From contig DDWF01000250.1 of assembly GCA_002345845.1 (NCBI GenBank), positions 1 through 9,834 of the forward strand: a stretch of DNA of 9,834 nt, given 5' to 3'. Numbering within the stretch: position 1 is the first letter of the stretch; every line of letters starts with the position of its first letter. The stretch comes from Betaproteobacteria bacterium UBA2293. Its GTDB lineage: Bacteria; Pseudomonadota; Gammaproteobacteria; Burkholderiales; Rhodocyclaceae. Positions 1 through 5,335 of this stretch are shown here, piece after piece. The position numbers were made by a program, and so were the translations under genes. The notes under the pieces were generated by a model. The model did not search any database, was not told the DNA's origin, and saw only the letters and a program-made list of their open reading frames with translations.

Positions 1-197
1 CCGTAGTAGCGCTTGCCCGGGTAGCCTTCGGCGTACTTGTTGGTCAGCTGGGAGCCTTGAGCTTCCATGACCGCCTTGCTGACGTAGTTTTCGGACGCGA
101 TCAGTTCGATGTGGTCTTCCTGGCGCTTGTTCTCGGCCTCGATGGCCTGCCAGAGTTCGGGGTCAACTTTTGCCAGGGTGTCTTTCGCGGAAAACAT
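1..197 (-). CDS. glyA: Serine hydroxymethyltransferase, N-terminal part (truncated by window edge)
   Basis: GlyA is a cytosolic PLP enzyme that interconverts serine plus tetrahydrofolate with glycine plus 5,10-methylene-tetrahydrofolate, supplying one-carbon units. Only the first 65 codons are present, and the reading frame stays open to the left edge. The translation begins [19 protein letters not shown] and contains the family hallmark [10 protein letters not shown] followed by [17 protein letters not shown], the conserved N-terminal substrate/PLP-pocket region of bacterial SHMT. The catalytic PLP lysine lies beyond the window. The ATG at 195-197 is preceded by a modest GAGG-like ribosome site. 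The gene lies 39 bp downstream of a histidine-phosphatase gene on the same strand with no visible terminator between them, so the two may be co-transcribed. Confidence 0.95.
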   Translation of the reverse strand, partial: MFSAKDTLAKVDPELWQAIEAENKRQEDHIELIASENYVSKAVMEAQGSQLTNKYAEGYPGKRYY

Positions 198-236
198 GGG
201 GAATGCCTCAAGCCATTGAAAAGGGCGGGAATCTTA

Positions 237-893
237 TCACGAAGGCAGCTCGTCAAGGGCGCCCGGCTCCAGATGTGCGGTTTCGCCCCAGCTTTCGATT
301 GACCAGGCGCCGTCACAGCAGGCAATCCAGTTCAGGCCGGCATTCGGAATCAGGAAATCGCGCGGCATTTCCAGGCCGTTGCCGCGGACGAAGCGATTGA
401 CGATGTCGAGCACGCCACCATGAACGACAACGACCACGTTGCCGCCGGGGTGGCCGGCGACGATCTCGCACAAAGCCGTCGTCACCCGCTCGAACATCAC
501 TTTCAGGCTTTCGCCATTCTCGAAATCGTAGTCGGCGTTGCGCCCCTCAAAAGCGGCATAGCCGGCCGGATGGTCGCGTTTCGCCTCGTCGTAGGTCAGC
601 CCCTCGAAGACGCCGTAGCGCCGTTCTCGCAGCGCCGGATTGGCTTGCGGCACCAAGCCCAGCGCCTGACCGATGGTCTGCGCCGTCAACCAGGCACGCT
701 GCAGGTCGCTGCTGTAAACGGCATTGATGCCGGCCGTCATCAACCAGCGCCCGGCAGCCGCCGCCTGGCGATGGCCGATGGCGTTGAGGCCGATATCGAT
801 CTGCCCCTGGATACGGCGCGCCGCGTTCCACTCCGTTTCACCGTGACGCACCAGACAGAGGCGCGTTATGGAGCTTGTAGGGATTTCCACCAT
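237..893 (-). CDS. Histidine phosphatase family protein (phosphoglycerate mutase-like)
   Basis: This 218-residue protein is a member of the branch 1 histidine phosphatase superfamily (cofactor-dependent phosphoglycerate mutase, GpmB, CobC and related phosphatases). The catalytic signature LVRHGETEWN is at residues 14-23, with the phospho-accepting His at 17. Further family landmarks are SSDLQRAWLTA (Arg66), the LRERRYGVFEGL segment with the acidic catalytic residue Glu90, and the second His in VVHGG (His158). There is no signal peptide, so it is probably cytosolic. Length and motifs fit small-molecule phosphatases rather than true glycolytic mutases, which are usually longer, but the substrate cannot be read from sequence. 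The ATG at 891-893 has only a weak ribosome site, so a GTG one codon later is possible. It is divergent from dctQ and lies directly upstream of glyA. Confidence 0.9.
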   Translation of the reverse strand: MVEIPTSSITRLCLVRHGETEWNAARRIQGQIDIGLNAIGHRQAAAAGRWLMTAGINAVYSSDLQRAWLTAQTIGQALGLVPQANPALRERRYGVFEGLTYDEAKRDHPAGYAAFEGRNADYDFENGESLKVMFERVTTALCEIVAGHPGGNVVVVVHGGVLDIVNRFVRGNGLEMPRDFLIPNAGLNWIACCDGAWSIESWGETAHLEPGALDELPS

Positions 894-997
894 GTTCTAG
901 CTATCACCTTCGCAGTAAATTTGGCCGACTGAAATTTTCAATCAAACTCCGGCCACTTCCAGAAGCCGGGAATTCTATCAACCGAGGAGGACAATCC

Positions 998-1597
998 GTG
1001 ACCCTTCTACTCAAGCTCTCGCAGCTGATCGACTGGCTCAACGAGCGGGTCGGCAAAGGCGCTTTCTGGCTGGTCCTGATCATGACCGTGATCAGTGCCG
1101 GCAACGCCAGTTACCGCTTCATCTTCAACGACAGTTCGAACGGCCTGCTGGAAATCCAGTGGTACCTGTTCTCCGGCGTCTTTCTGTTGTGTGCCGCCTA
1201 CACCTTGCAAAAGAACGAGCATGTGCGCATCGACGTCATCTCCAGCCGCTTCTCGGCACGCGGCCTGGCCGTGATCGACATCATCGGCACCATCTTTTTC
1301 CTGCTGCCGATGGTCATCACCGTGCTCTGGCTGTCGCTACCACTGGTCGCCGAGTCCTACCGGATCAACGAATACTCGGCCAACGCCGGTGGCCTGATCC
1401 GCTGGCCGGTAAAAATCCTGCTGCCGATCGGTTTCACGCTGCTCGCCCTGCAAGGCATCTCCGAGTTGATCAAGCGCATCGCCTTCCTCGCTGGTCGTAT
1501 TGAAGACCCGAACGCCAAGGTCAAGGCACCGACCCCCGAAGAACAACTGGCTGCCGACCTCCTTGCCGCGGCCAACAAAGCCAAGGAGGGCAAATAA
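998..1597 (+). CDS. dctQ: TRAP transporter small permease subunit (DctQ type)
   Basis: This 199-residue inner-membrane protein is the small four-helix subunit of a tripartite ATP-independent periplasmic transporter, which uses ion gradients to import organic acids delivered by a periplasmic binding protein. Hydrophobic segments lie near residues 23-41, 52-72, 91-114 and 137-158. The family motif EIQWYLFSGVFLLCAAYTLQ followed by HVRIDV is clear, and the segment GGLIRWPVKILLPIGF resembles the DctQ subgroup annotated as mannitol/chloroaromatic or keto-acid type (FcbT2-like). The start is GTG at 998-1000, chosen because a strong GAGGAGG lies at 984-990 with 7 nt spacing. The stop overlaps the dctM start by one base (TAATG), indicating translational coupling. 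The C-terminal tail is hydrophilic and charged. The substrate is unknown. Confidence 0.93.
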   Translation: MTLLLKLSQLIDWLNERVGKGAFWLVLIMTVISAGNASYRFIFNDSSNGLLEIQWYLFSGVFLLCAAYTLQKNEHVRIDVISSRFSARGLAVIDIIGTIFFLLPMVITVLWLSLPLVAESYRINEYSANAGGLIRWPVKILLPIGFTLLALQGISELIKRIAFLAGRIEDPNAKVKAPTPEEQLAADLLAAANKAKEGK

Positions 1598-3099
1598 TGG
1601 AATGGGTCATCGCCAACATGGCGCCGCTGATGTTCGGCGCCCTGGTCGTCTTCCTCCTCTTCGGCTATCCGGTCGCCTTCGCCCTGGCCGCCAACGGCAT
1701 CGTCTTCGGCCTCATCGGCATCGAGCTCGGGCTGCTTCAGCCGGCGCTGTTCCAGGCGCTGCCTGAGCGCATCTTCGGCATCATGGGCAACGACACGCTG
1801 CTCGCCATTCCCTTCTTCACCTTCATGGGGCTGATTCTTGAACGCTCCGGCATGGCTGAGGATCTGCTCGACACCATCGGCCAGCTGTTCGGCCCGATGC
1901 GTGGCGGCCTGGCCTTCGCCGTCATCTTCGTCGGCGCCCTGCTCGCCGCAACGACCGGCGTGGTGGCCGCCTCGGTAATCTCGATGGGCCTGATCTCGCT
2001 GCCGATCATGCTGCGCTACGGCTACGACAAGCGCCTGGCCTGCGGCGTCATCGCCGCCTCCGGCACGCTGGCGCAGATCATCCCGCCATCGCTGGTGCTG
2101 ATCATCATGGCCGACCAGCTTGGCAAATCGGTCGGCGACATGTACGAAGGCGCCATCGTCCCGGCACTGATCCTCACCGGACTGTATGTCGGCTATGTTC
2201 TGCTGCTCACCATCTTCAAGCCCTCCGCCGCTCCGGCGCTGCCGCCGGAAGCCCGTTCGCTGCGCGGCTTCAAGCTGCTCCTCCGAGTCATCACGACGAT
2301 GGTGCCGCCGCTGCTGCTGATCTTCCTGGTCCTCGGCACCATCTTCCTCGGTATCGCCACGCCGACTGAAGGCGGCGCCATGGGTGCGGCCGGCGCCATG
2401 ATCATGGCCGTCATGCGCAAGCGTCTGTCGTGGAAGCTGCTGAAGCAGGCTATGGAGACCACCGGCAAGCTGTCCTCCTTCGTCATCTTCATCCTGGTCG
2501 GCGCCACGGTGTTCGGTCTGGTCTTCCGCGCCGTCAATGGCGACCTGTGGGTCGAGCATCTGCTGACATCACTGCCGGGTGGCGAAATGGGCTTCCTGAT
2601 CGTGGTCAACATCATGGTCTTCCTGCTCGCCTTCTTCCTCGACTTCTTCGAGCTGTCCTTCATCATCGTGCCGCTGCTGGCACCGGTGGCGGACAAGCTC
2701 GGTATCGATCTGATCTGGTTCGGCATCCTGCTCGCGGTGAACATGCAGACCTCCTTCATGCACCCGCCTTTCGGCTTCGCGCTGTTCTACCTGCGTTCGG
2801 TCGCCCCGCCCTCGATCAAGACGACCGACATCTACTGGGGTGCCGTACCCTTCGTCTGCATCCAGATCATCATGGTGGCACTGATCATCATCTTCCCCAA
2901 CATCGTCAGCTACGGCGACGACGCCCAGCGCGAAATGCAACGCCTGGAGCGCGAGGGCAAGGCACCGGAACTCGATCTCGAATCGATGATGGCCCGCCCG
3001 ACCGACGACGAGGATGGCGACAAGCCGGCAGCGACCGATGCCGAGGAAGAGAAGGCCGATGCCGACTTCCTGAAGAGCCTGCAGAGCAACGACAAATAG
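1597..3099 (+). CDS. dctM: TRAP transporter large permease subunit (DctM type)
   Basis: This 500-residue polytopic inner-membrane protein is the ion-coupled translocation subunit of a TRAP transporter and partners DctQ. Family motifs seen are LLAIPFFTFMGLILERSGMA (about 68-87), ASGTLAQIIPPSLVLI (about 154-169), TPTEGGAMGAAGA (about 255-267) and MHPPFGFALFYLRSVAP (388-404). Hydrophobic helices run to about residue 438. The length exceeds the usual ~425-450 because of a roughly 60-residue hydrophilic, strongly acidic C-terminal tail (Asp/Glu-rich, 440-500). The longer form fits the FcbT3-like mannitol/chloroaromatic subgroup. The ATG overlaps the dctQ stop, and GGAGGG near 1585-1590 serves as its ribosome site. 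A strong terminator follows 20 bp downstream, so the transcript ends here with no binding-protein gene. Confidence 0.95.
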   Translation: MEWVIANMAPLMFGALVVFLLFGYPVAFALAANGIVFGLIGIELGLLQPALFQALPERIFGIMGNDTLLAIPFFTFMGLILERSGMAEDLLDTIGQLFGPMRGGLAFAVIFVGALLAATTGVVAASVISMGLISLPIMLRYGYDKRLACGVIAASGTLAQIIPPSLVLIIMADQLGKSVGDMYEGAIVPALILTGLYVGYVLLLTIFKPSAAPALPPEARSLRGFKLLLRVITTMVPPLLLIFLVLGTIFLGIATPTEGGAMGAAGAMIMAVMRKRLSWKLLKQAMETTGKLSSFVIFILVGATVFGLVFRAVNGDLWVEHLLTSLPGGEMGFLIVVNIMVFLLAFFLDFFELSFIIVPLLAPVADKLGIDLIWFGILLAVNMQTSFMHPPFGFALFYLRSVAPPSIKTTDIYWGAVPFVCIQIIMVALIIIFPNIVSYGDDAQREMQRLEREGKAPELDLESMMARPTDDEDGDKPAATDAEEEKADADFLKSLQSNDK

Positions 3100-3116
3100 T
3101 CGATTTCCCTGCAGCA

Positions 3117-3146
3117 AAGGGCGAGGCCGCGGCCTCGCCTTTTTTT
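3117..3146 (+). terminator. Rho-independent terminator of the dctQM operon
   Basis: A GC-rich inverted repeat pairs 3120-3128 (GGCGAGGCC) with 3131-3139 (GGCCTCGCC) and is followed by seven T at 3140-3146. The innermost bases would open to leave a tetraloop. This is a classic intrinsic terminator placed just after the dctM stop. Confidence 0.93.
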
Positions 3147-3151
3147 GTCCG

Positions 3152-3177
3152 CTATCGCCGCTATAGGCTCAATTCAT
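3152..3177. promoter_or_regulatory. Possible partial OxyR-like element upstream of dps
   Basis: CTAT at 3152-3155 and ATAG at 3163-3166 are separated by exactly 7 nt. That is the spacing of the two inner half-sites in the OxyR consensus (ATAG-n7-CTAT-n7-ATAG-n7-CTAT). The outer half-sites are absent or poor: TCAT at 3174-3177 stands where CTAT is expected, and there is no ATAG on the left. Control of dps by OxyR is known in other proteobacteria, but this match is short and could be chance. Confidence 0.25.
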
Positions 3178-3202
3178 TTGCCTGAAAAAAATGGCCGGAG
3201 CA

Positions 3203-3219
3203 TCATACAGAGCGTATGA
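3203..3219. promoter_or_regulatory. Dyad symmetry in the dps leader
   Basis: TCATAC (3203-3208) and GTATGA (3214-3219) form a perfect 6-bp inverted repeat around a 5-nt centre, ending 12 nt before the dps ribosome site. It could be an operator or a small leader hairpin. No factor is recognised. Confidence 0.3.
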
Positions 3220-3242
3220 ACCTTCAATTTCAGGAGAACACC

Positions 3243-3707
3243 ATGGATATCGGCATCAGCAAGAAAGACCGCGAAAAAATCGCTGAAGGACTCTCCCGCC
3301 TGCTGGCGGACTCCTTCACCCTCTACCTGAAGACCCATAATTTCCACTGGAACGTCAAGGGACCGATGTTCAACACCCTGCATGTGATGTTCATGGAGCA
3401 GTACACAGAGCTGTGGAACGCCCTCGACATGATCGCCGAACGCATCCGTGCCCTCGACGTCGCTGCTCCCGGCACCTATCGCGAATTCGCCAAGCTGACG
3501 GTGATCAAGGAAAGCGAAGGTGTGCCGACGGCTACCGAGATGATCCAGCAACTGGTGGCTGGCCAGGAAGCCGTGACCAAGACCGCCCGCAGCATCTTCC
3601 CGATCGTCGACAAAGCGGGCGATGAACCGACCGCCGACCTGCTGACCCAGCGCATGCAGATTCACGAAAAAAATGCCTGGATGCTGCGCAGCCTGCTGGA
3701 AAGCTGA
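3243..3707 (+). CDS. dps: Dps family DNA-binding ferritin-like protein
   Basis: Dps proteins form dodecameric shells that oxidise and store iron using H2O2 and can bind DNA, protecting cells in starvation and oxidative stress. The 154-residue length is typical. The intersubunit ferroxidase ligands are visible: THNFHWNVKG (His35) with His47, and ALDMIAERIRAL with Asp62 and Glu66 in the DxxxE arrangement. The N-terminal segment MDIGISKKDREK is short and Lys-containing. The ATG at 3243 is preferred over an upstream in-frame ATG at 3216 because AGGAG at 3232-3236 sits 6 nt before it and lies inside any longer reading. The gene is monocistronic, bounded by the dctM terminator upstream and its own terminator at 3723-3748. 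The leader holds a dyad and a weak OxyR-like element. Confidence 0.95.
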   Translation: MDIGISKKDREKIAEGLSRLLADSFTLYLKTHNFHWNVKGPMFNTLHVMFMEQYTELWNALDMIAERIRALDVAAPGTYREFAKLTVIKESEGVPTATEMIQQLVAGQEAVTKTARSIFPIVDKAGDEPTADLLTQRMQIHEKNAWMLRSLLES

Positions 3708-3722
3708 ACCGGCAAACCCAAT

Positions 3723-3748
3723 AAAAAAGGCAGCCGAGGCTGCCTTTT
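3723..3748. terminator. Bidirectional terminator between dps and the small exported protein gene
   Basis: GGCAGC (3729-3734) pairs with GCTGCC (3739-3744) around a CGAG loop. An A-tract (3723-3728) lies on the left and a T-tract (3745-3748) on the right. This gives U-runs on both strands, fitting the convergent arrangement of dps and the gene at 3767-3892. Confidence 0.88.
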
Positions 3749-3766
3749 GCATGCACGCGAAGCGAG

Positions 3767-3892
3767 TCAGGTCCGGGTCTTGTCCGGAGTACTCATCTGT
3801 TTTTCATCCTTCGCCTTGTCGCCACAGGCCAGCGCATTGACGCTACCGAGGGCAAACAGGCCGGCAAACAATACGGTCAGGAATTTCTTCAT
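3767..3892 (-). CDS. Small exported protein or putative lipoprotein (41 aa)
   Basis: This short gene encodes MKKFLTVLFAGLFALGSVNA followed by LACGDKAKDEKQ and a polar tail ending KTRT. The first ~22 residues form a textbook Sec signal: two lysines, a hydrophobic core, and small residues before Cys24. ALA|C could be cut by signal peptidase I. If Cys24 is lipidated, the lipobox is non-canonical because position -3 is Ala. The mature part would be only about 18 charged residues. Translation is supported by a strong ribosome site (GGAGGT on the minus strand, plus coordinates 3897-3902) four nt before the ATG at 3890-3892, and by a shared bidirectional terminator downstream. The function is not recognised. 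It resembles the many tiny lipoprotein-like products seen in betaproteobacteria. Confidence 0.72.
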   Translation of the reverse strand: MKKFLTVLFAGLFALGSVNALACGDKAKDEKQMSTPDKTRT

Positions 3893-3996
3893 CGACACCT
3901 CCGTCAATAAGGTACTCGCTTGTGACCCAGGGAGCATTCATTGGTTCAATCGAAGAAGCGAGCAGGAGGTAGCACGATTTTCCGGCAGAATTCATC

Positions 3997-4311
3997 GTGG
4001 CTAGCGAAACCATTCACCTTCATCGCAGCGCGCCCGCCAAGCCGGCCGTTGGCGAGCCGTGCACCGGCTGCGGCGTCTGCTGCGCCCTGGAGACCTGTCC
4101 GGCCGGCCGCCTGCGCTTCCTGCGCGCCGTCGGCCCTTGCCCGGCCCTTGAATGGTCAGCCGCCGAGACTCGCTATCACTGCGGCCTACTGACCCAGCCC
4201 GGAGGCTATTTATGGGTTCCGCCCGCTTTTGAGGGTTTCGCCAGGCGCTGCCTGGCCCGCTGGATCGCTGCCGGCCAGGGCTGCGACTGCACTGCCGAAG
4301 TTCAGCCCTGA
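3997..4311 (+). CDS. Cysteine-rich CxxCxxCC cluster protein (YkgJ-like)
   Basis: This 104-residue protein has ten cysteines. The core PCTGCGVCCALETC gives CxxCxxCC-x4-C at residues 22-34, followed by Cys48, a YHCGLL segment (Cys62), Cys85 and a GCDC pair (96, 98). This resembles the YkgJ family of putative zinc- or iron-chelating cysteine-cluster proteins; a biochemical role is not established from sequence. No signal peptide is seen, so it is presumably cytosolic. The start is GTG at 3997-3999, the only usual start between an in-frame stop at 3970-3972 and the Cys motif. The ribosome site is weak (a better AGGAGGT at 3964-3970 is too far away). It is divergent from the small exported protein gene, and its stop lies 10 bp inside the 3' end of the convergent Rid-family gene. 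Confidence 0.75.
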   Translation: MASETIHLHRSAPAKPAVGEPCTGCGVCCALETCPAGRLRFLRAVGPCPALEWSAAETRYHCGLLTQPGGYLWVPPAFEGFARRCLARWIAAGQGCDCTAEVQP

Positions 4312-4655
4312 GCCAGAGCCGCAGTAAAGGCCATTTCGACGCGCATGCGCGGATCGGCCAGGCGCGCTTCGACGCAGGCGCGTGCCGGCGCGCAGCCCAC
4401 TGGCAGCCAGTCGTCCCAGATGGCGTTCATCGCCGCGTAATCTGCCATGTCGGCCAGGTAGATGGTGACCATCAGCAGATGCGAACGGTCACTTCCAGCC
4501 TGCGCCAGCAGGCGCTCGGCCGAAGCCAGCAGGCCAGCGGTCTGCTCGGCGATGCCGACGTCGAGATCCGGCGGCACCTCGACCAGGTATGCCGTGCCAC
4601 CATGCACGACGCTGTCGGCGTAACGGCGGGTGACACCATGGCGAACGATGGACAT
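4302..4655 (-). CDS. Rid family protein (YoaB-like, YjgF/YER057c/UK114 superfamily)
   Basis: The protein has 117 residues, normal for the family. It begins MSIVRHGVTRRYADSVVHGG and continues with DLDVGIAEQTAGLLASAERLL, MVTIYLADMADYAAMN and a C-terminal APARACVEARLADPRMRVEM block. The layout closely parallels what I recall of E. coli YoaB. The founding Rid member, RidA, deaminates reactive enamines/imines; its key Arg corresponds to Arg92 here, and a conserved acidic residue to Glu107. Substrates of YoaB-type paralogues are not defined. The start at 4653-4655 is chosen over an ATG at 4734-4736 because GGAG precedes it by 7 nt and homology begins here. The extra 27 codons would be translated through a perfect hairpin. 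It overlaps the 3' end of the convergent Cys-rich gene by 10 bp. Confidence 0.9.
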   Translation of the reverse strand: MSIVRHGVTRRYADSVVHGGTAYLVEVPPDLDVGIAEQTAGLLASAERLLAQAGSDRSHLLMVTIYLADMADYAAMNAIWDDWLPVGCAPARACVEARLADPRMRVEMAFTAALAQG

Positions 4656-4674
4656 TTTCGGACTCCAAATGAGT

Positions 4675-4702
4675 GAAGCCCATGCTTTGAGGCATGGGCT
4701 TC
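4675..4702. repeat. Perfect 11-bp-stem hairpin upstream of the Rid-family gene
   Basis: GAAGCCCATGC (4675-4685) and GCATGGGCTTC (4692-4702) are exact reverse complements around a 6-nt loop (TTTGAG). No T-run follows on either strand, so it is not a classical terminator. It sits 20 bp upstream of the Rid start codon and just above its ribosome site, so it would form in the leader RNA if the promoter is further upstream. It could also be a REP-like or IS200/IS605-end-like palindrome. Confidence 0.85.
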
Positions 4703-4760
4703 GTTTGCTGCGCCCCTGTCTTGTCGACCGGGGCATTCGGCTTGTCGCCGTTAGGGAGTA

Positions 4761-4850
4761 CTACTCGGTAATCTCAAGAAAATCTTCCTTCGACAACTGC
4801 CATAGAATCTCCTGCAACGCAGCATTGACTGCCACTGCATGTCGGGACAC
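4761..4850 (-). CDS. Doubtful 29-codon ORF or gene remnant
   Basis: A minus-strand frame from GTG (4848-4850) to TAG (4761-4763) reads VSRHAVAVNAALQEILWQLS and ends KEDFLEITE. It has an amphipathic, protein-like composition similar to a C-terminal helix. The ribosome site is poor, and an in-frame stop lies eight codons before the GTG. It may be a small protein, the eroded end of a lost gene, or chance. No family is recognised. Confidence 0.15.
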   Translation of the reverse strand: MSRHAVAVNAALQEILWQLSKEDFLEITE

Positions 4851-4887
4851 GCTGCTTATCTCGACACGGGTTCAGCTTACCACTCCG

Positions 4888-4920
4888 AAAAAAAATTGCC
4901 ACCCCCTCACGGCTCAGGGT
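4888..4920 (-). terminator. Possible weak terminator of the kinase-porin operon
   Basis: Read on the minus strand, a short inverted repeat (CCCT at 4916-4919 with AGGG at 4904-4907) overlaps the stop codon of the binding-protein gene. A run of eight T (4895 down to 4888) begins shortly afterwards. The U-tract is strong but the stem is only about 4 bp, so termination here is uncertain. Confidence 0.35.
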
Positions 4921-5327
4921 CGAAAAATGATGTTGCTACCGGAAGGTAACTGGTTGGCCGGGGCATAGCCGACAGCGCCCGGCGTGCTGACGACAAAAGC
5001 GATCAATTCGTCGACCGTGGCAAATTCGGCAGGTGGCGCCCCCTTGCCGACATAACGCCGGACCAGCCAGTACGCGGTGTATTCGCGCTCATCCTGAGCG
5101 AGCACTTGCGCCAGGAAAGCCTCGCGCACGGGGTGGCCAGCGATGAGATTGACCGGTCGCGCGGCCTGCTGACTGATCGAGACGATTCGTCCGGTATATA
5201 GGCGCTTGAGGGTGACTGCATCGCTTTTCGGCATGCCGCGATGGGCGAAGACGACGATATCCTGGGCCAGCACCGTCCCCGCCACCAGCCAGGCGAGGAA
5301 AGCGAGGAACAGTTGAGCGCGTTTCAT
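4914..5327 (-). CDS. Small exported PstS-like substrate-binding protein
   Basis: This 137-residue protein starts with a signal peptide (MKRAQLFLAFLAWLVAGTVLA, cleavage likely after Ala21), so the mature ~116-residue product should be periplasmic. The body resembles one lobe of the phosphate-binding-protein-like (PBP type 2) fold: LKRLYTGRIV corresponds to the 'l..iF.Gk' element, VREAFLAQVL to the 'R..F' helix, and the end carries TPGAVGYAP, matching the conserved PGAIGY motif. It is far shorter than true PstS (~320-350 aa), so it is a minimal PBP-like domain rather than a full ABC transporter receptor, and no ABC genes adjoin. It is the last gene of the kinase/HD-GYP/porin unit, starting 8 nt after the porin stop with little ribosome site of its own, so translation is probably coupled. 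The ligand is unknown. Confidence 0.82.
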   Translation of the reverse strand: MKRAQLFLAFLAWLVAGTVLAQDIVVFAHRGMPKSDAVTLKRLYTGRIVSISQQAARPVNLIAGHPVREAFLAQVLAQDEREYTAYWLVRRYVGKGAPPAEFATVDELIAFVVSTPGAVGYAPANQLPSGSNIIFRP

Positions 5328-5335
5328 CGCCGGTT

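Larger units (their letters stand above)
4656..4913. other. Intergenic stretch with no confident gene
   Basis: This 258-bp gap lies between the Rid-family gene and the small binding-protein gene, both on the minus strand. It holds the Rid-gene ribosome site, a perfect hairpin (4675-4702), a doubtful minus-strand ORF (4761-4850) and an A8 run (4888-4895). It is less GC-rich than its surroundings between about 4750 and 4900. A promoter for the Rid gene presumably lies here, but no convincing -35/-10 pair was identified. Confidence 0.6.

Noticed and set aside
949..969. CCGGC/GCCGG inverted repeat in the region between the phosphatase gene and dctQ
   Set aside because: The stem is only 5 bp with an 11-nt loop in GC-rich DNA, so it is expected by chance. 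No promoter boxes could be assigned with confidence in this 104-bp gap either.
1357..2559. A 400-codon minus-strand open frame opposite dctQM
   Set aside because: Its translation is a Gln/Asp/His-rich low-complexity product typical of the antisense of GC-rich membrane-protein codons. The sense strand has clear TRAP motifs.
3216..3242. Upstream in-frame ATG extending dps by nine codons
   Set aside because: The strong AGGAG site lies inside this extension and points to the ATG at 3243. The ATG at 3216 overlaps the leader dyad and lacks its own ribosome site.
3941..4192. TTG-initiated frame overlapping the Cys-rich gene, with a GGAG upstream
   Set aside because: It is out of frame with the CxxCxxCC motif and gives a Pro/Ala/Arg-rich product typical of a shadow frame.
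4656..4736. Upstream ATG extending the Rid-family protein by 27 residues
   Set aside because: The extension translates through the perfect hairpin, has no family similarity, and the internal start has a well-placed GGAG.
4870..4920. Resemblance of the minus-strand GGTGGCAA-T-rich-CGGAGTGG segment to repeated ends of IS21-like elements
   Set aside because: There is only one degenerate copy, no istA/istB remnant and no paired end in the window. The T-run is better explained as a possible terminator tail.
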